From CAYZMS01 sp964479625 (lineage in GTDB: Bacteria; Bacteroidota; Bacteroidia; Chitinophagales; Saprospiraceae), in the NCBI GenBank assembly GCA_964479625.1, contig CAYZMS010000021.1:1-64000 (forward strand): a DNA stretch of 64,000 bases. The letters run 5' to 3'. Numbering within the stretch: the first letter of the stretch is position 1; each line of letters begins with the position of its first letter. Shown piece after piece: positions 53,595 to 63,768 of the stretch. The translations under genes and the position numbers were made by a program. Under the pieces are notes generated by a model that saw nothing but the letters and a program-made list of their open reading frames with translations, had not been told where the DNA came from and searched no databases.

Positions 53595-56330
53595 CTAATA
53601 CACGACAATTCGTTTGGTTAGCATACCCGCTGAATGGCGCATTCGAAGAATATAGACTCCTTGGGCAAGTTGGCGAACATTGAAACGGCTGCTGAGCGTT
53701 TCCCCCTGGGGTTGATCCCGTCGAACCAACCGCCCGTCAGGGCTAAATAACTCTATGGTTAAGCCGGAGAGCGGGGCTGACCAATAAATATTCAACTCCT
53801 CCTTGACCGGGTTGGGGACGGCTGCAGCCAGTACTCCGTTTAAAGTTCCCAATCCTGGTTCGACCACCTGGAACTGGAAAACCGGGGATTGCAGACCTCC
53901 ACATTCATTTTGGCTGGTCATACGCCAATAATAGACCCCTCTTGCTAAGGGCTGGTCTACCTGATCGGTTAGTTGAAGGATGCGTGATTCAAAAACGATA
54001 TCGGAGAATGCGCTATCCTTGGCTACCTGGAGGTGATATCTGTTGGCAGAGGGAGTGAATGTCCAGGAGAATAATGGCTTACCACCGGGTACGGAGCTTC
54101 CGTTCTCTGGCAAGAGAGGCAGGGAAAGCTCAGGGGGGTGCTTTACAACAAGGGGTAATTCTAGTTTTTTTATTCCATTGGCATGCTGCAGTTGGAATTG
54201 AAGTATCTGATTGCTTGATTCATACAAGGGTAAGTGCTCAGGGGCCAGCCGCACCCGGAGAGTATCTCCCGCCTTGTAGGCATCAAGTCCGGGCTCAAAG
54301 ATTAAGAAAGGTGGTGTTTCGCCACTTTCGAGGGTATAGAAAAGTTGAATGGGAGGCTCAAACCCAGCCCCCAGGTAGAGCTCAAAACTAGTCCCCAGAT
54401 TTGAGCAGATCGAGGTCTTGAAATTATTGACGAGCAGACGGGTATCGGGTAGAGTAGTGAATTGAACCGGTTCCGAAAAATCACTATTCCCACAGGGATG
54501 TAAGGCTCGTACTCGCCAGAAATAGGTCTGGTTAAATTCCGGTTCGAAGATACTTGCATTAGAGCTTACAGAAGTATCTTCCTTAATGATTTGGGAAAAG
54601 TCGGGATCCAGGCTTAATTGCCAGTGATAGGCCTCATCATTTTCCTTTCCCGTCCAGGCAAGGTCAATTCGTTGGGCTTCAATAAAAGGGATTTGGGGCT
54701 CAGGGATAGAGGCAGGGGCCTGCAATTGCAATTCCAGTTCGATGACGGTCGTATCTTCTTCCTGAACCAGTTGCAAGGCCAGAGGGTAGGCATTGACCGG
54801 CAATTCCGGGGCAATAGTTAATTCGAGCGAATAACCCATTCCAGATTCGATTAAACTGGCGGTAATACCTGAAGGACTTTCGACTTTAGCCAACAGATCG
54901 GCAGTGGTGTCTACCGGTGAAAGGAGGATGGAGTATTGACCGGGCCCGCAAACGGAAAGGTCATCTGCAACGAAGTTGAGGGATTTTTGGCCCTCGTTAT
55001 ACCAACGGCCGGGCAGAAAACTGGGTTGGAATTGGCCTGGGGCCAACCAATCTTTGAGCCGTGCGTCTTTCCGGTTGCCTCCATTCCAGGATGCTCCAAT
55101 CCATCCAAAAGAATCAAAGCTTTGAAAAGAGCAGGAAGCCTGCCCACCGTGCAACTGCCCGATGACAAAGCCGTCTTCGTTAAAAAGAGGAGCTCCGGAA
55201 GACCCCAGCTCGGTGGTCCCGATATCCCAATAAGGGACGACGATATGATCCCCCTCTGGATCGCTGGCCTGCCCCGTTTCCCATTGCCCAAGGTAGGGTC
55301 GGGCAGTGGTGAAGCTAAAGCGTTTTTCTTCCGCTTGAGGATGATGGATACAAATGGTGAGGGTTTCCGCTAATTTAGATTCTATGGACCAACCAGCAAG
55401 AAAAGCATTGGCTTCCGGAGGGATAGGGTCGTCCAGTTCCACCAGGGTAAAGTCAGAGTCCCGCCAGTTAGAGCGCAATTTTGCTCCCGTATTGACTATG
55501 TCTTTAAGCCCATTTCCCCTGGCACCACTACTGTTCGAATTGGGTGGCCGGCAGAAATCATTCTCAAAATTCCAATAGACGACCATGGAGGGGGCATTCT
55601 CAGGAGTTATATCACAATGGTAAGCGGTCAGGAAATAGGGTCGATTATCTTCTTCGGTATTGTTCACCAGGAAACCGGTGCAAAAGGAGCGGCCGTTAAC
55701 GGTATACAAGCCAACGGATTGAATGATATGGCGGTATTCATCGATCAGTTCCCAACCGTCGGCACCATTGCAGATGACATCCAGGTTGCAGGAACCGGCG
55801 AGCACACCCAGGGTCCCCATGTAATCATGGTTGACAGAGCCTATTTCCAGGTCTATTTCCTCTTTTAGACTATCGGGTGCCTGGATCTCAAGAACAAGTA
55901 TGTCGCCCTCGAGAATGGGCGTCCAGAGTTGTTGATGGTCTTCCTGATCCTTTTTGGTGTAGGGGCCCAGCACGGCGGACTTATTGGGCGTATAAATGTA
56001 CAATTCCCCTCCATCAGGGAGTTCAAACCGGCTCAGGCCGAGGTTGAGCGAGTAAGCCCCCGGGGAATGGATACTTTGCCGCCAAATAGCCAACCCATTT
56101 TCCCTTATCCATATTCCATTTTTTTTCGTATCTAAATCCACTTCCAGCGGCAAAGCGAATTGAGGAGCACGACCATTCTTACGTCGGGCGAGCTCCTGAG
56201 CGCGAAGTCGGCCATTGTCCCGCTCCGGCAATTGGAGCTGGGGTACTTCAGGCCCTGCCCCACGCAAGTCCTGGGTGTAGACGAAGAATGGAAGAAAAAG
56301 GAAGGGCAGGAGTAAAAGTAATCTCATCAT
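53595..56330 (-). CDS. T9SS-exported trypsin-like serine protease
   Basis: A 911-residue secreted protease. A signal peptide (MRLLLLLPFLFLPFFVYTQ) and a propeptide-like domain precede a lysyl-endopeptidase-type catalytic domain with His238 (LTAYHC), Asp293 (DSDFTLVELDD) and Ser378 (GSSGAPLF). Two fibronectin-III-like domains follow (FNQTYFWRVRALHPCGNS; RGVYYWRMTSQNECGG), and the C-terminus is a type A T9SS sorting domain (LNIYWSAPLSGLTIELFSP to the end), which sends the protein to the cell surface or medium. The GTG at 56342 is upstream of the better start at 56330. Confidence 0.9.
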   Translation of the reverse strand: MMRLLLLLPFLFLPFFVYTQDLRGAGPEVPQLQLPERDNGRLRAQELARRKNGRAPQFALPLEVDLDTKKNGIWIRENGLAIWRQSIHSPGAYSLNLGLSRFELPDGGELYIYTPNKSAVLGPYTKKDQEDHQQLWTPILEGDILVLEIQAPDSLKEEIDLEIGSVNHDYMGTLGVLAGSCNLDVICNGADGWELIDEYRHIIQSVGLYTVNGRSFCTGFLVNNTEEDNRPYFLTAYHCDITPENAPSMVVYWNFENDFCRPPNSNSSGARGNGLKDIVNTGAKLRSNWRDSDFTLVELDDPIPPEANAFLAGWSIESKLAETLTICIHHPQAEEKRFSFTTARPYLGQWETGQASDPEGDHIVVPYWDIGTTELGSSGAPLFNEDGFVIGQLHGGQASCSFQSFDSFGWIGASWNGGNRKDARLKDWLAPGQFQPSFLPGRWYNEGQKSLNFVADDLSVCGPGQYSILLSPVDTTADLLAKVESPSGITASLIESGMGYSLELTIAPELPVNAYPLALQLVQEEDTTVIELELQLQAPASIPEPQIPFIEAQRIDLAWTGKENDEAYHWQLSLDPDFSQIIKEDTSVSSNASIFEPEFNQTYFWRVRALHPCGNSDFSEPVQFTTLPDTRLLVNNFKTSICSNLGTSFELYLGAGFEPPIQLFYTLESGETPPFLIFEPGLDAYKAGDTLRVRLAPEHLPLYESSNQILQFQLQHANGIKKLELPLVVKHPPELSLPLLPENGSSVPGGKPLFSWTFTPSANRYHLQVAKDSAFSDIVFESRILQLTDQVDQPLARGVYYWRMTSQNECGGLQSPVFQFQVVEPGLGTLNGVLAAAVPNPVKEELNIYWSAPLSGLTIELFSPDGRLVRRDQPQGETLSSRFNVRQLAQGVYILRMRHSAGMLTKRIVVY

Positions 56331-56549
56331 TCGAGTGGGCACTTTTAGGGGCTCGCTTGTCTATGGGATATTCCTTAAATTACGGTTTCAAATTTAATGG
56401 ATTTATCAGGTTAAACCAATTGAATGGTAGAGTTGCGATTAATCACGTCTCTACAAGTCAAAAGCACCGGTTAAGTAAGAATCCCTTTTAACTCAGGAGT
56501 CGGTAAGTTTATTTACCCCAATAAAAACCAAAGGTTTAAGCTAGAGTCG

Positions 56550-57260
56550 TTAATTTTTTGTCTGCTGGTCTGCATTCCGTTGAAAAGGTAAATAGCCTTC
56601 CTCATAAAATGGAGGGATTTCTGCTTCAAACCTTTCATAAACAGCACTGGGGATCCCCAGGTCGGCTACATAGGTTAATATCTCCGGGGGTAGTTCGAAA
56701 AGGATGGTCTTGGGGGCAGCCAACGTAAGAACATGGTGGGCTTTAAAATGGGGCTGGCTTAGGTCACCCAGGAAACCGGTGGGCAGGTCGAGGGCGATGC
56801 GTTGACCATCCAGGGCGTTGATGCGGTGAATGCGCTCCAGGAGATCCACCGGTAAGGGAAGTTGCTGAGAGAAGCCCAGGTAGGCGTCTACCCAAACATC
56901 GGGTTGCTCAAGGGGGGTATTGGCTACCCCAAAGCGCAAAGCACGGCTCAGTTGTCGGGCAGGCAGGGGTCTGTCAATTTCGCCCCAAATGTCTAAATGT
57001 ACCTGGTAGCCCCATGCCGCAAGGCGGCGTGCAGCTACCAGTCCGCCTCCGCCATTATTTCCATTACCTGCGCCGATCTGGATGATCTTCCTGGGCTCTG
57101 CCAAACGAGCCACTAGCCGGGCCAGTTGCAAACCGGCATTTTCCATCATCAGCTCAATGGGCAGCTCAAATTCCTGTACCGCAAAGTAGTCCATCTCCCG
57201 AAAGCGTTCCAGGGAGAGGGCTTGTTGCTTGGAATAGTAAAGGGTATGAGTGCTGGACAT
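56550..57260 (-). CDS. nnrE: NAD(P)H-hydrate epimerase (YjeF N-domain)
   Basis: A 236-residue stand-alone YjeF_N domain, which interconverts the R and S forms of damaged NAD(P)H hydrate for repair. Typical stretches are FREMDYFAVQEFELPIELMMENAG and the nucleotide-binding QIGAGNGNNGGGGLVAARRL. The dehydratase domain (NnrD) often fused to it is missing, so a separate NnrD gene must lie elsewhere. The gene sits alone with 219 and 266 bp on either side, in which I see no other gene. Confidence 0.88.
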   Translation of the reverse strand: MSSTHTLYYSKQQALSLERFREMDYFAVQEFELPIELMMENAGLQLARLVARLAEPRKIIQIGAGNGNNGGGGLVAARRLAAWGYQVHLDIWGEIDRPLPARQLSRALRFGVANTPLEQPDVWVDAYLGFSQQLPLPVDLLERIHRINALDGQRIALDLPTGFLGDLSQPHFKAHHVLTLAAPKTILFELPPEILTYVADLGIPSAVYERFEAEIPPFYEEGYLPFQRNADQQTKN

Positions 57261-57481
57261 ATTTTGAATACATTTTGAAATTTTGATCGTAAAATGTACT
57301 CAAAAATCTGCGATTAAAATCGCTTGATTAACAATTTCTGAAACTACCTTTCCAACTCGACAAGCCTCTGCAAGCAAAGTGCCGGAATACCACTGGTGGA
57401 ATAATATAAGCTAAAGTGGGGTTGTTCTTCCTTCGAAATCTGTTACTATTCGAAAAAGTAACCCATTCGATCGCCCAAATT

Positions 57482-57516
57482 TAGGTGCAAGGCGACTCCA
57501 GGAGACCTTGCACCTA
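57482..57516 (-). terminator. Possible terminator after the M14 peptidase gene
   Basis: An 11-bp perfect inverted repeat (TAGGTGCAAGG / CCTTGCACCTA) starting about 10 bp after the stop on the minus strand. The following AATTTGGG is only a weak T-tract, so termination efficiency is uncertain. Confidence 0.45.
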
Positions 57517-57526
57517 GGGTTTCTAA

Positions 57527-60010
57527 TCAAAAGAACAAGGCATTACTAAACAGCACTTTCCCTTGCTGCCAAAAGCCTCGGTAGAGCGGGTTATCCACCA
57601 GATAAACCACACTGCCTCGTCCCTTAGGTTGACTGCCAAAGACCAGGGTGCCCTTTAATCTTTCTTTGGCCCTGGCTCCCACGAAGCCGGAGGTGAAAAG
57701 GTCTTCATTGAGTCGACCGACGGTCCAGCCATTGTTTAGGGGAGCGTAGGCATCACTACCCGTCTTGAGAGAAAAATAAGTATCGGAAAGGCTGTAAGCG
57801 AGCGGATGAGTGTCGTCGACCTGCACCCGGAAAATTGCTCCTGCATTCAAATCGCTGATTTGGCTGCGGCGCTGTTCTGCATAAACCGGGGTAGTCGTTT
57901 CTTCTTCCTGTTCTACCATTGGAGGTTGTTCTTTGGCTTGCAAGCTGAAACCACTTTTCCCTTCCAGTGATGACAGGGCATAATCCATGACAATGAGCTT
58001 TCCGCCTTCGCTGATCCAATTATTAAGTTGATCAAGGGTGCGCTCATTCAGGCGGTAGCGTCCGCCGGGCATGACCAGTACATTGTATTTGGAAAGATCA
58101 GTACGACCGAGATCTCCGGCGGGCAGGGCTGTGAACGGGTATTCTATTTCCTGTTCGAAAAAATGCCAGACTTGCCCATAGCCGTTGACGGAAGTTCCTT
58201 CTCCGGTCAGTACTGCTACACGAGGAATTTCCAAAAAGCGGTAGGCACTGGAGCCCAGGTCGCTGCCGCTTTCAGCAAAGCCGGTAGAAATGGCAGTGAT
58301 CGCCTGTTGTTGTTCGGCTGCAATGGTAGCCAGCCTTTCGGGAAAATCGGGTAATTTGCGGTTATCCGCTCTGGTGATGACCAGTGTACCTCTCAGGTAG
58401 TTTTTGCCTTCGAACCCAAAAGGAGCACCTGCTACCCGAACCCTTATTCCGGCCCGGTGCAGGGCTGCCAGGAAGCTTGCATTTTTGAGGGCGCCCCAGG
58501 AAGCCAAATAAGCATAAGCGTCCGCTTTTTTGGAGAGGTTGTTCGAATAATTGGGGAAATCAAAATCTTCGGTTGGTTCCAGGCTGCTCTCTGATGCGAA
58601 GGCTTGTAAACCAAAAGCGTAGGGTAAGGACCAGGCAGTGATGTCATAAGTAGCCGAATCTTCGACAAACGTATTGGGCTCGAGCAGGATCTGGGCTAGT
58701 ACGCCTTTGGGCTGGCGGGCGCTTATGAGCAAATCATCGGCCTTTACGTTTACTTTACTGGTGGTTCCACTGCGATAATCGTAAGCGTTAACCGTGCGGT
58801 CCTGGCCAGCTCTTCCGTAAAGGATGTGATTGCGGTCTAGCAGCGTGGTGAAGGCTTGGAGGTGGTCGTTGTTTTGATCGGCCGGTATAATGAAGCTTTT
58901 GTATGCTCCCGGTGGTTCGCTCTTGAAGAAGTTTTCGAATTGATCGATCACCTGTCGGCTGTTTTGAGAGGCGACCTCTACAGTCGAAAGAGCGGTTGTC
59001 AGGTGATGGGCCACCCGGTCGTGCAGCGTGAGGGTGTCGCCGTTTTCCATAATGATCTGTCGACCGGCACGACCGCTTCCGCCCTGTTCGTAGGTCATTC
59101 CAATGGCGCCGTTGTAGGTGGGATAAGTGTCGCCATAACTGGGGTAGAGCAGATCGAAACGCTCTTTGGTGAAAAATAGCCATCCTTCCTCTGCAAAATA
59201 GCGACTGTGGTTTTTACCGATCTGGGTTTGAAATTCCTTTTGCCAGTCGGTAATATAGGCGTGATAGGGCCTGGCAGCCGGCGCAAAGTAATAGGGGCTA
59301 TTTACGCCCTGTTCATGAAAATCGACATGAATATGGGGCATCCACTGGTGGTAAACTTCCATACGCTGGCGGGTTTCGTGCTGTGTTTGCCAGGCCCAGT
59401 CGCGATTAAGGTCAAAAAGGTAGTGATTGACTCGCCCGCCCGGCCAGGGTTCCTGGTGTTCGATGGCATCGTAGGAAGGGTTGGGAATGCGGTTGGCTTT
59501 GCTGCGATACCAGTGAGTATACCTGGAGTACCCATCTGGATTAATGGTGGGGTCGATCAGGATGACCGTGTTTTTCAACCATTCTTGGGCCTCCGGGCGG
59601 GTAAGCAGGGCGTACACTACCGGCATGGAAGCCTCGGCTGTTGCGGCCTCGTTTCCGTGTACGCTAAAGCTCAGCCAAACAATGGCAATTTCTTGGAGGG
59701 CAGGATCGGGCTTGCCTTCCATAAGGCCGGTGCGTCGCAAATTGTCGGTCCGAATAGCTTCCAGCCGCGAAAGGTTTTCCTCGCTGGAAATGAAGCCCAA
59801 TAACAAAGGACGGTCCTCGCTGGTCTTCCCGTATTCGGTCAGGATCATTTGATCGCTTTCGGTGGCTGCATGCTGCATGTAATCCACCAGCTGGTGGTGG
59901 AGTGTGAATTGCGCTCCGATCTGGTGTGGTAAAAAGTCAGAGGGATCTTGTAATTGAGCTTGTAGCCATACGCTCAGGGCCAGTAAAGGTATCAGTAAGA
60001 ATAGCCTCAT
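57527..60010 (-). CDS. Secreted M14-family zinc carboxypeptidase
   Basis: An 827-residue exported metallopeptidase (signal peptide LFLLIPLLALSVWLQAQ). The M14 zinc ligands are in SFSVHGNEAATAEAS (His and Glu) and VDFHEQGVNSPYY (His), and the catalytic Glu is in GMTYEQGGSGRAG. The second half ends in a glutamine-amidotransferase-like domain without an obvious nucleophile Cys (YNVLVMPGGRYRLNE, GGKLIVMDYALSS), as in other long Bacteroidota M14 peptidases. It probably degrades peptides in the periplasm. No T9SS signal is visible. Confidence 0.9.
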   Translation of the reverse strand: MRLFLLIPLLALSVWLQAQLQDPSDFLPHQIGAQFTLHHQLVDYMQHAATESDQMILTEYGKTSEDRPLLLGFISSEENLSRLEAIRTDNLRRTGLMEGKPDPALQEIAIVWLSFSVHGNEAATAEASMPVVYALLTRPEAQEWLKNTVILIDPTINPDGYSRYTHWYRSKANRIPNPSYDAIEHQEPWPGGRVNHYLFDLNRDWAWQTQHETRQRMEVYHQWMPHIHVDFHEQGVNSPYYFAPAARPYHAYITDWQKEFQTQIGKNHSRYFAEEGWLFFTKERFDLLYPSYGDTYPTYNGAIGMTYEQGGSGRAGRQIIMENGDTLTLHDRVAHHLTTALSTVEVASQNSRQVIDQFENFFKSEPPGAYKSFIIPADQNNDHLQAFTTLLDRNHILYGRAGQDRTVNAYDYRSGTTSKVNVKADDLLISARQPKGVLAQILLEPNTFVEDSATYDITAWSLPYAFGLQAFASESSLEPTEDFDFPNYSNNLSKKADAYAYLASWGALKNASFLAALHRAGIRVRVAGAPFGFEGKNYLRGTLVITRADNRKLPDFPERLATIAAEQQQAITAISTGFAESGSDLGSSAYRFLEIPRVAVLTGEGTSVNGYGQVWHFFEQEIEYPFTALPAGDLGRTDLSKYNVLVMPGGRYRLNERTLDQLNNWISEGGKLIVMDYALSSLEGKSGFSLQAKEQPPMVEQEEETTTPVYAEQRRSQISDLNAGAIFRVQVDDTHPLAYSLSDTYFSLKTGSDAYAPLNNGWTVGRLNEDLFTSGFVGARAKERLKGTLVFGSQPKGRGSVVYLVDNPLYRGFWQQGKVLFSNALFF

Positions 60011-60216
60011 GGTATTGGTGGTGATTTAATTTGTATGAAAGTAATAAAGGTAATGAATTGGAGATTTATCTCTATTGCCTCAGCAAAAGTCGAAGCCCTG
60101 CATACCGGGAGCAATTAGTATAGGGGTGGCGGGTTAAGTAGGGGAATATCATTTTTTATTTAAACCTTATATTGAGTACCTTACCCTGCCTATTCGCCTA
60201 TTTAAATTTTAAGAAT

Positions 60217-63200
60217 ATGATCAAGTACCTGCTTTCTGTTTCGTGTTTATTGGTCCTGCTCATTGGGAATATCACCCCTGTTGATGCGCAAGAGGAAGAA
60301 GAGCCTAAGGATCCCCGCTATAAAGCGGGTTGGAACAGCCTCAGCTTTCGTTCTATCGGACCGGCCTTTACCTCAGGGCGGATCGCCGACTTCGCGGTGA
60401 ACCCTAACCATCCCAGTGAATTCTTCGTTGCTACGGCCGCAGGAGGAGTTTGGAAAACTACCAACCGGGGATTGAATTTCAAACCGGTCTTTGATAATGA
60501 AGGTTCCTACTCCATTGGAGTGGTCGAACTGGACCCCAATAATCACAATGTCGTTTGGGTAGGCACTGGAGAGAATAATAACCAGCGCTCGGTAGCTTAT
60601 GGCGACGGGGTATACAAAAGTGTGGACGGCGGTAAAAGCTGGAAGCATATGGGCCTGAAAGAGTCAGAGCATATTGGAATGATCGCGATTGACCCGCGCG
60701 ATTCGGACGTGGTCTACGTGGCTGCTACCGGTCCACTATGGAGTGCAGGCGGTGACCGTGGTCTGTACAAGACCACCGACGGTGGAGCAACCTGGGAAAA
60801 GATTCTGGATATCAGCATTCATACCGGCGTACATGAGGTCCACCTGGACCCCCGAAACCCGGATGTCGTTTATGCAGTAGCCCACCAGCGGCGGCGTCAT
60901 GTGTTTACCTACATCAGTGGGGGACCGGAATCGGCCGTTTACAAATCCACTGATGGCGGAGCTAATTTTCGAAAGATCATGAAAGGTATGCCCGGTGGTG
61001 ACATTGGCCGGATCGGCCTAGATGTTTCTCCGGCAGACCCCAATGTGCTTTACGCAGTGGTAGAGGCGCAGGAAGACAAGGGCGGTTTCTATCGCTCCAC
61101 GGATCTTGGGGAATCCTGGGAACGGCGCGGTAGTTATAGTTCTAGTGGGAATTACTACCAGGAGGTTATTGCGGACCCGGTGGATGTCGACCTGGTATAT
61201 GTCATGAATACCTACGCTGTCGTTTCGGAAGATGGTGGGAAAAATTTCGAGAACGTAGGCGAAAAGAACAAACACATCGACAACCACGCGCTTTGGATCG
61301 ATCCCAGCAACCCCAGTTATCTGCTGAATGGAAATGACGGTGGCGTATACGAATCCTGGGACCGGGGTAAGACCTGGCGCTTTTTCCCCAACCTCCCGGT
61401 CACACAGTTTTATAAAGTGGGCGTAGATTATGACTACCCCTTCTATAACGTTTACGGTGGCACACAGGACAATTTCACCCTTGGCGGCCCATCCCAAACC
61501 ACGGAACCTACCGGTATCAGTAATCGAAACTGGATCGTGACCCAATTGGGTGATGGCTTCGAACCCCATGTCGATCCGACTAATCCGAATATTGTGTACA
61601 GCCAATCGCAATATGGTAACCTCTATCGTTTCGATAAGGCCAGTGGGGAGTCGCAAGATATCATCCCCCAGCCTCCCGCCGGAGCGGATTATTCCTACAA
61701 CTGGAACTGGGATTCCCCCCTTCTGGTCAGCACTCATGATCCTAAACGGCTCTATTATGCTTCTGATCGCGTACATCGTAGCAATGACCGTGGCCAAAGC
61801 TGGGAGGAAGTCAGTGGAGACTTGACGCGGCAGATCGATCGCAATAAAATTCCAGTTATGGGTAAAGTATGGCCAATGGATGCGGTGGCTAAAAACCAGT
61901 CCACTACCCCCTTCGGTAATATCGTGGCCCTGGCCGAATCACCCATAAACGAGAACTTGATCTTTGCCGGTACCGACGACGGTTTGGTACATATTTCCAC
62001 CGATGGCGGCGACAACTGGAAAAAATATGATGCTTTCTCCGGGGTGCCAGACACTACCTACGTTAATGAGATCATTGCTTCGGCCCACGATGAAAATACG
62101 GTTTATGTGGCCTTTAATAACCACAAACGAGGCGACTTTAAGCCCTATCTTTTGAAAAGCACCAATCTAGGTAAAAAGTGGACTTCGATCGCCAATAACC
62201 TACCTGAACGAGGGTCGGTTTACGCTATAGCTGAAGATCCCGAATCGCCCAATCTGTTATTTGTCGGTACAGAGTTCAGCTGCTTTGCCAGCATCGACGG
62301 TGGGGGCTACTGGAAAGAATTATCAAGCGGCTTGCCGACGGTGGCCGTGCGGGACATCAATATCCAGGAGCGAGAGAACGATTTGGTGCTGGCCACCTTT
62401 GGCCGGGGATTTTATATCATGGATGATTATTCAGCTCTTCGGGAACTGAGTGAGGAAGTGGTAGAAAAAGAGGGCCACCTCTTTCCCGTTGGAGATGCCT
62501 TACAGTACGAGCCTTTTAGTCCGATCGCAGCGAGCAACACCATTTCCTGGCTGGGTCCAAAGGGTTTTCAGGGGGAAACGTACTACCTGGGTGAAAACCC
62601 GGAATTCGGAGCCGCTTTTACCTACTACCTGAAGGAAGGTTACAAAACCAAAAAACAGGAACGGGAGGAAGCAGAAAAAGAAAAACGCAAGGAAGGGGAA
62701 ACGATCTATTACCCTAGTTATGAACAATTGGAAGCCGAAGCTAAAGAAGAGAAGCCCTTCCTGATCTTTACTATCCGGGATGCAAACGGAGAGGTGGTCA
62801 ATGAAGTACGAACCAGTCCTCGAAAAGGCATTAACCGGGTGTACTGGGACCTGACCTATCCCGATATAGACCAGGTGAACACCCGCTACGAAGACCCTAC
62901 TGCAAATTTGAATTCGGGTATTATGGTGCTGCCGGGTGATTATACAGTCGAATTATCAAAAAGCGTGGGTGGGGAGCTTACTAAGTTGAGCGGGCCCCAG
63001 CCTTTCAAGGTCAAAGACCTGGAGAACCGGACTCTACCGCCCGTTGACCCTGCAGCCATGATGGCTTTTCACGAACAATTGATGAATCTTTCGAAAACGG
63101 CCAATAGCGCCCGCAATGCCTATAGGGAACTCGAAGACCGCCTGGAATACTACAAGGCGGCTATACGCCTGGTGGAAAGCACGGAATTCAACACCCAGGT

Positions 63201-63513
63201 CAATGCTTTGGAAGAAAAGCTGGAAACTATCCGGGTGCAAATGTACGGAGACCGCCTGAAAAATCAATTGGAGATCGATCAGGCCCCTTCCATCAGCAGC
63301 CGGATCAATACCGCCATATACTCCGGTATGTCTTCCCGTACTGACCCCACCGAAACTTCGAAAATGGTGAAACAGATTGCGGAACAACAACTGGGGCCTG
63401 TTTTGGAAAGCTTGAAATCCATCATGGAAACTGATATTCCAGCGCTGGATGGCATTCTTAATGAGAGACAGGCTCCCTGGACGCCGGGTCGAGTGCTGGA
63501 GTTGAAGCATTGA
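60217..63513 (+). CDS. Secreted VPS10/sortilin-like BNR-repeat propeller protein (paralogue)
   Basis: A 1098-residue exported protein, paralogue of the one at 19318-22425. From ATG 60217 it has a signal peptide (LLSVSCLLVLLIGNITPVDAQ) and then the same opening (RSIGPAFTSGRIADFAV) and many Asp-box repeats (SVDGGKSWK, TTDGGATWE, STDGGANFR, STDLGESWE). An acidic/lysine-rich insertion around KKQEREEAEKEKRKEGE (near 810-830) is absent from the paralogue. The C-terminus is helical with a final short tail. Function unknown; binding or degrading extracellular protein is suspected. A TTG-started extension to 60172 is rejected. Confidence 0.88.
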   Translation: MIKYLLSVSCLLVLLIGNITPVDAQEEEEPKDPRYKAGWNSLSFRSIGPAFTSGRIADFAVNPNHPSEFFVATAAGGVWKTTNRGLNFKPVFDNEGSYSIGVVELDPNNHNVVWVGTGENNNQRSVAYGDGVYKSVDGGKSWKHMGLKESEHIGMIAIDPRDSDVVYVAATGPLWSAGGDRGLYKTTDGGATWEKILDISIHTGVHEVHLDPRNPDVVYAVAHQRRRHVFTYISGGPESAVYKSTDGGANFRKIMKGMPGGDIGRIGLDVSPADPNVLYAVVEAQEDKGGFYRSTDLGESWERRGSYSSSGNYYQEVIADPVDVDLVYVMNTYAVVSEDGGKNFENVGEKNKHIDNHALWIDPSNPSYLLNGNDGGVYESWDRGKTWRFFPNLPVTQFYKVGVDYDYPFYNVYGGTQDNFTLGGPSQTTEPTGISNRNWIVTQLGDGFEPHVDPTNPNIVYSQSQYGNLYRFDKASGESQDIIPQPPAGADYSYNWNWDSPLLVSTHDPKRLYYASDRVHRSNDRGQSWEEVSGDLTRQIDRNKIPVMGKVWPMDAVAKNQSTTPFGNIVALAESPINENLIFAGTDDGLVHISTDGGDNWKKYDAFSGVPDTTYVNEIIASAHDENTVYVAFNNHKRGDFKPYLLKSTNLGKKWTSIANNLPERGSVYAIAEDPESPNLLFVGTEFSCFASIDGGGYWKELSSGLPTVAVRDINIQERENDLVLATFGRGFYIMDDYSALRELSEEVVEKEGHLFPVGDALQYEPFSPIAASNTISWLGPKGFQGETYYLGENPEFGAAFTYYLKEGYKTKKQEREEAEKEKRKEGETIYYPSYEQLEAEAKEEKPFLIFTIRDANGEVVNEVRTSPRKGINRVYWDLTYPDIDQVNTRYEDPTANLNSGIMVLPGDYTVELSKSVGGELTKLSGPQPFKVKDLENRTLPPVDPAAMMAFHEQLMNLSKTANSARNAYRELEDRLEYYKAAIRLVESTEFNTQVNALEEKLETIRVQMYGDRLKNQLEIDQAPSISSRINTAIYSGMSSRTDPTETSKMVKQIAEQQLGPVLESLKSIMETDIPALDGILNERQAPWTPGRVLELKH

Positions 63514-63563
63514 CCCATTAGCGCTATGGGCAACACCCTTTGAGCCGCTAAAAAAAGGCACTT

Positions 63564-63622
63564 ATTCCTCTTTTCACTCGCAGACCTAGCTTTTCGAGTG
63601 AAAACAGGAATTCTTATTTTTT
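63564..63622 (+). terminator. Strong terminator after the second VPS10-like gene
   Basis: A 16-bp stem with one C.C mismatch (ATTCCT-C-TTTTCACTCG pairing with CGAGTGAAAA-C-AGGAAT), a 14-nt loop and the T-rich end TCTTATTTTTT at 63612-63622. It begins 50 bp after the stop. Confidence 0.8.
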
Positions 63623-63768
63623 CGAAAAAGCATCAATATGGTTTTGGAGCTTTCTTAAACCCCACTTTGCAACCTTAGAAAATGAGTGTAAAAGTATCTA
63701 TCTCAGATATTTCACCTGTTTGGCCTGGGGCCAAAATACCAAAATGCTAAAACGCAACATGCCTACCC

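Noticed and set aside
61018..61797. 259-residue antisense open frame in the second propeller gene
   Set aside because: Same reason: it mirrors the repeat-rich coding strand.
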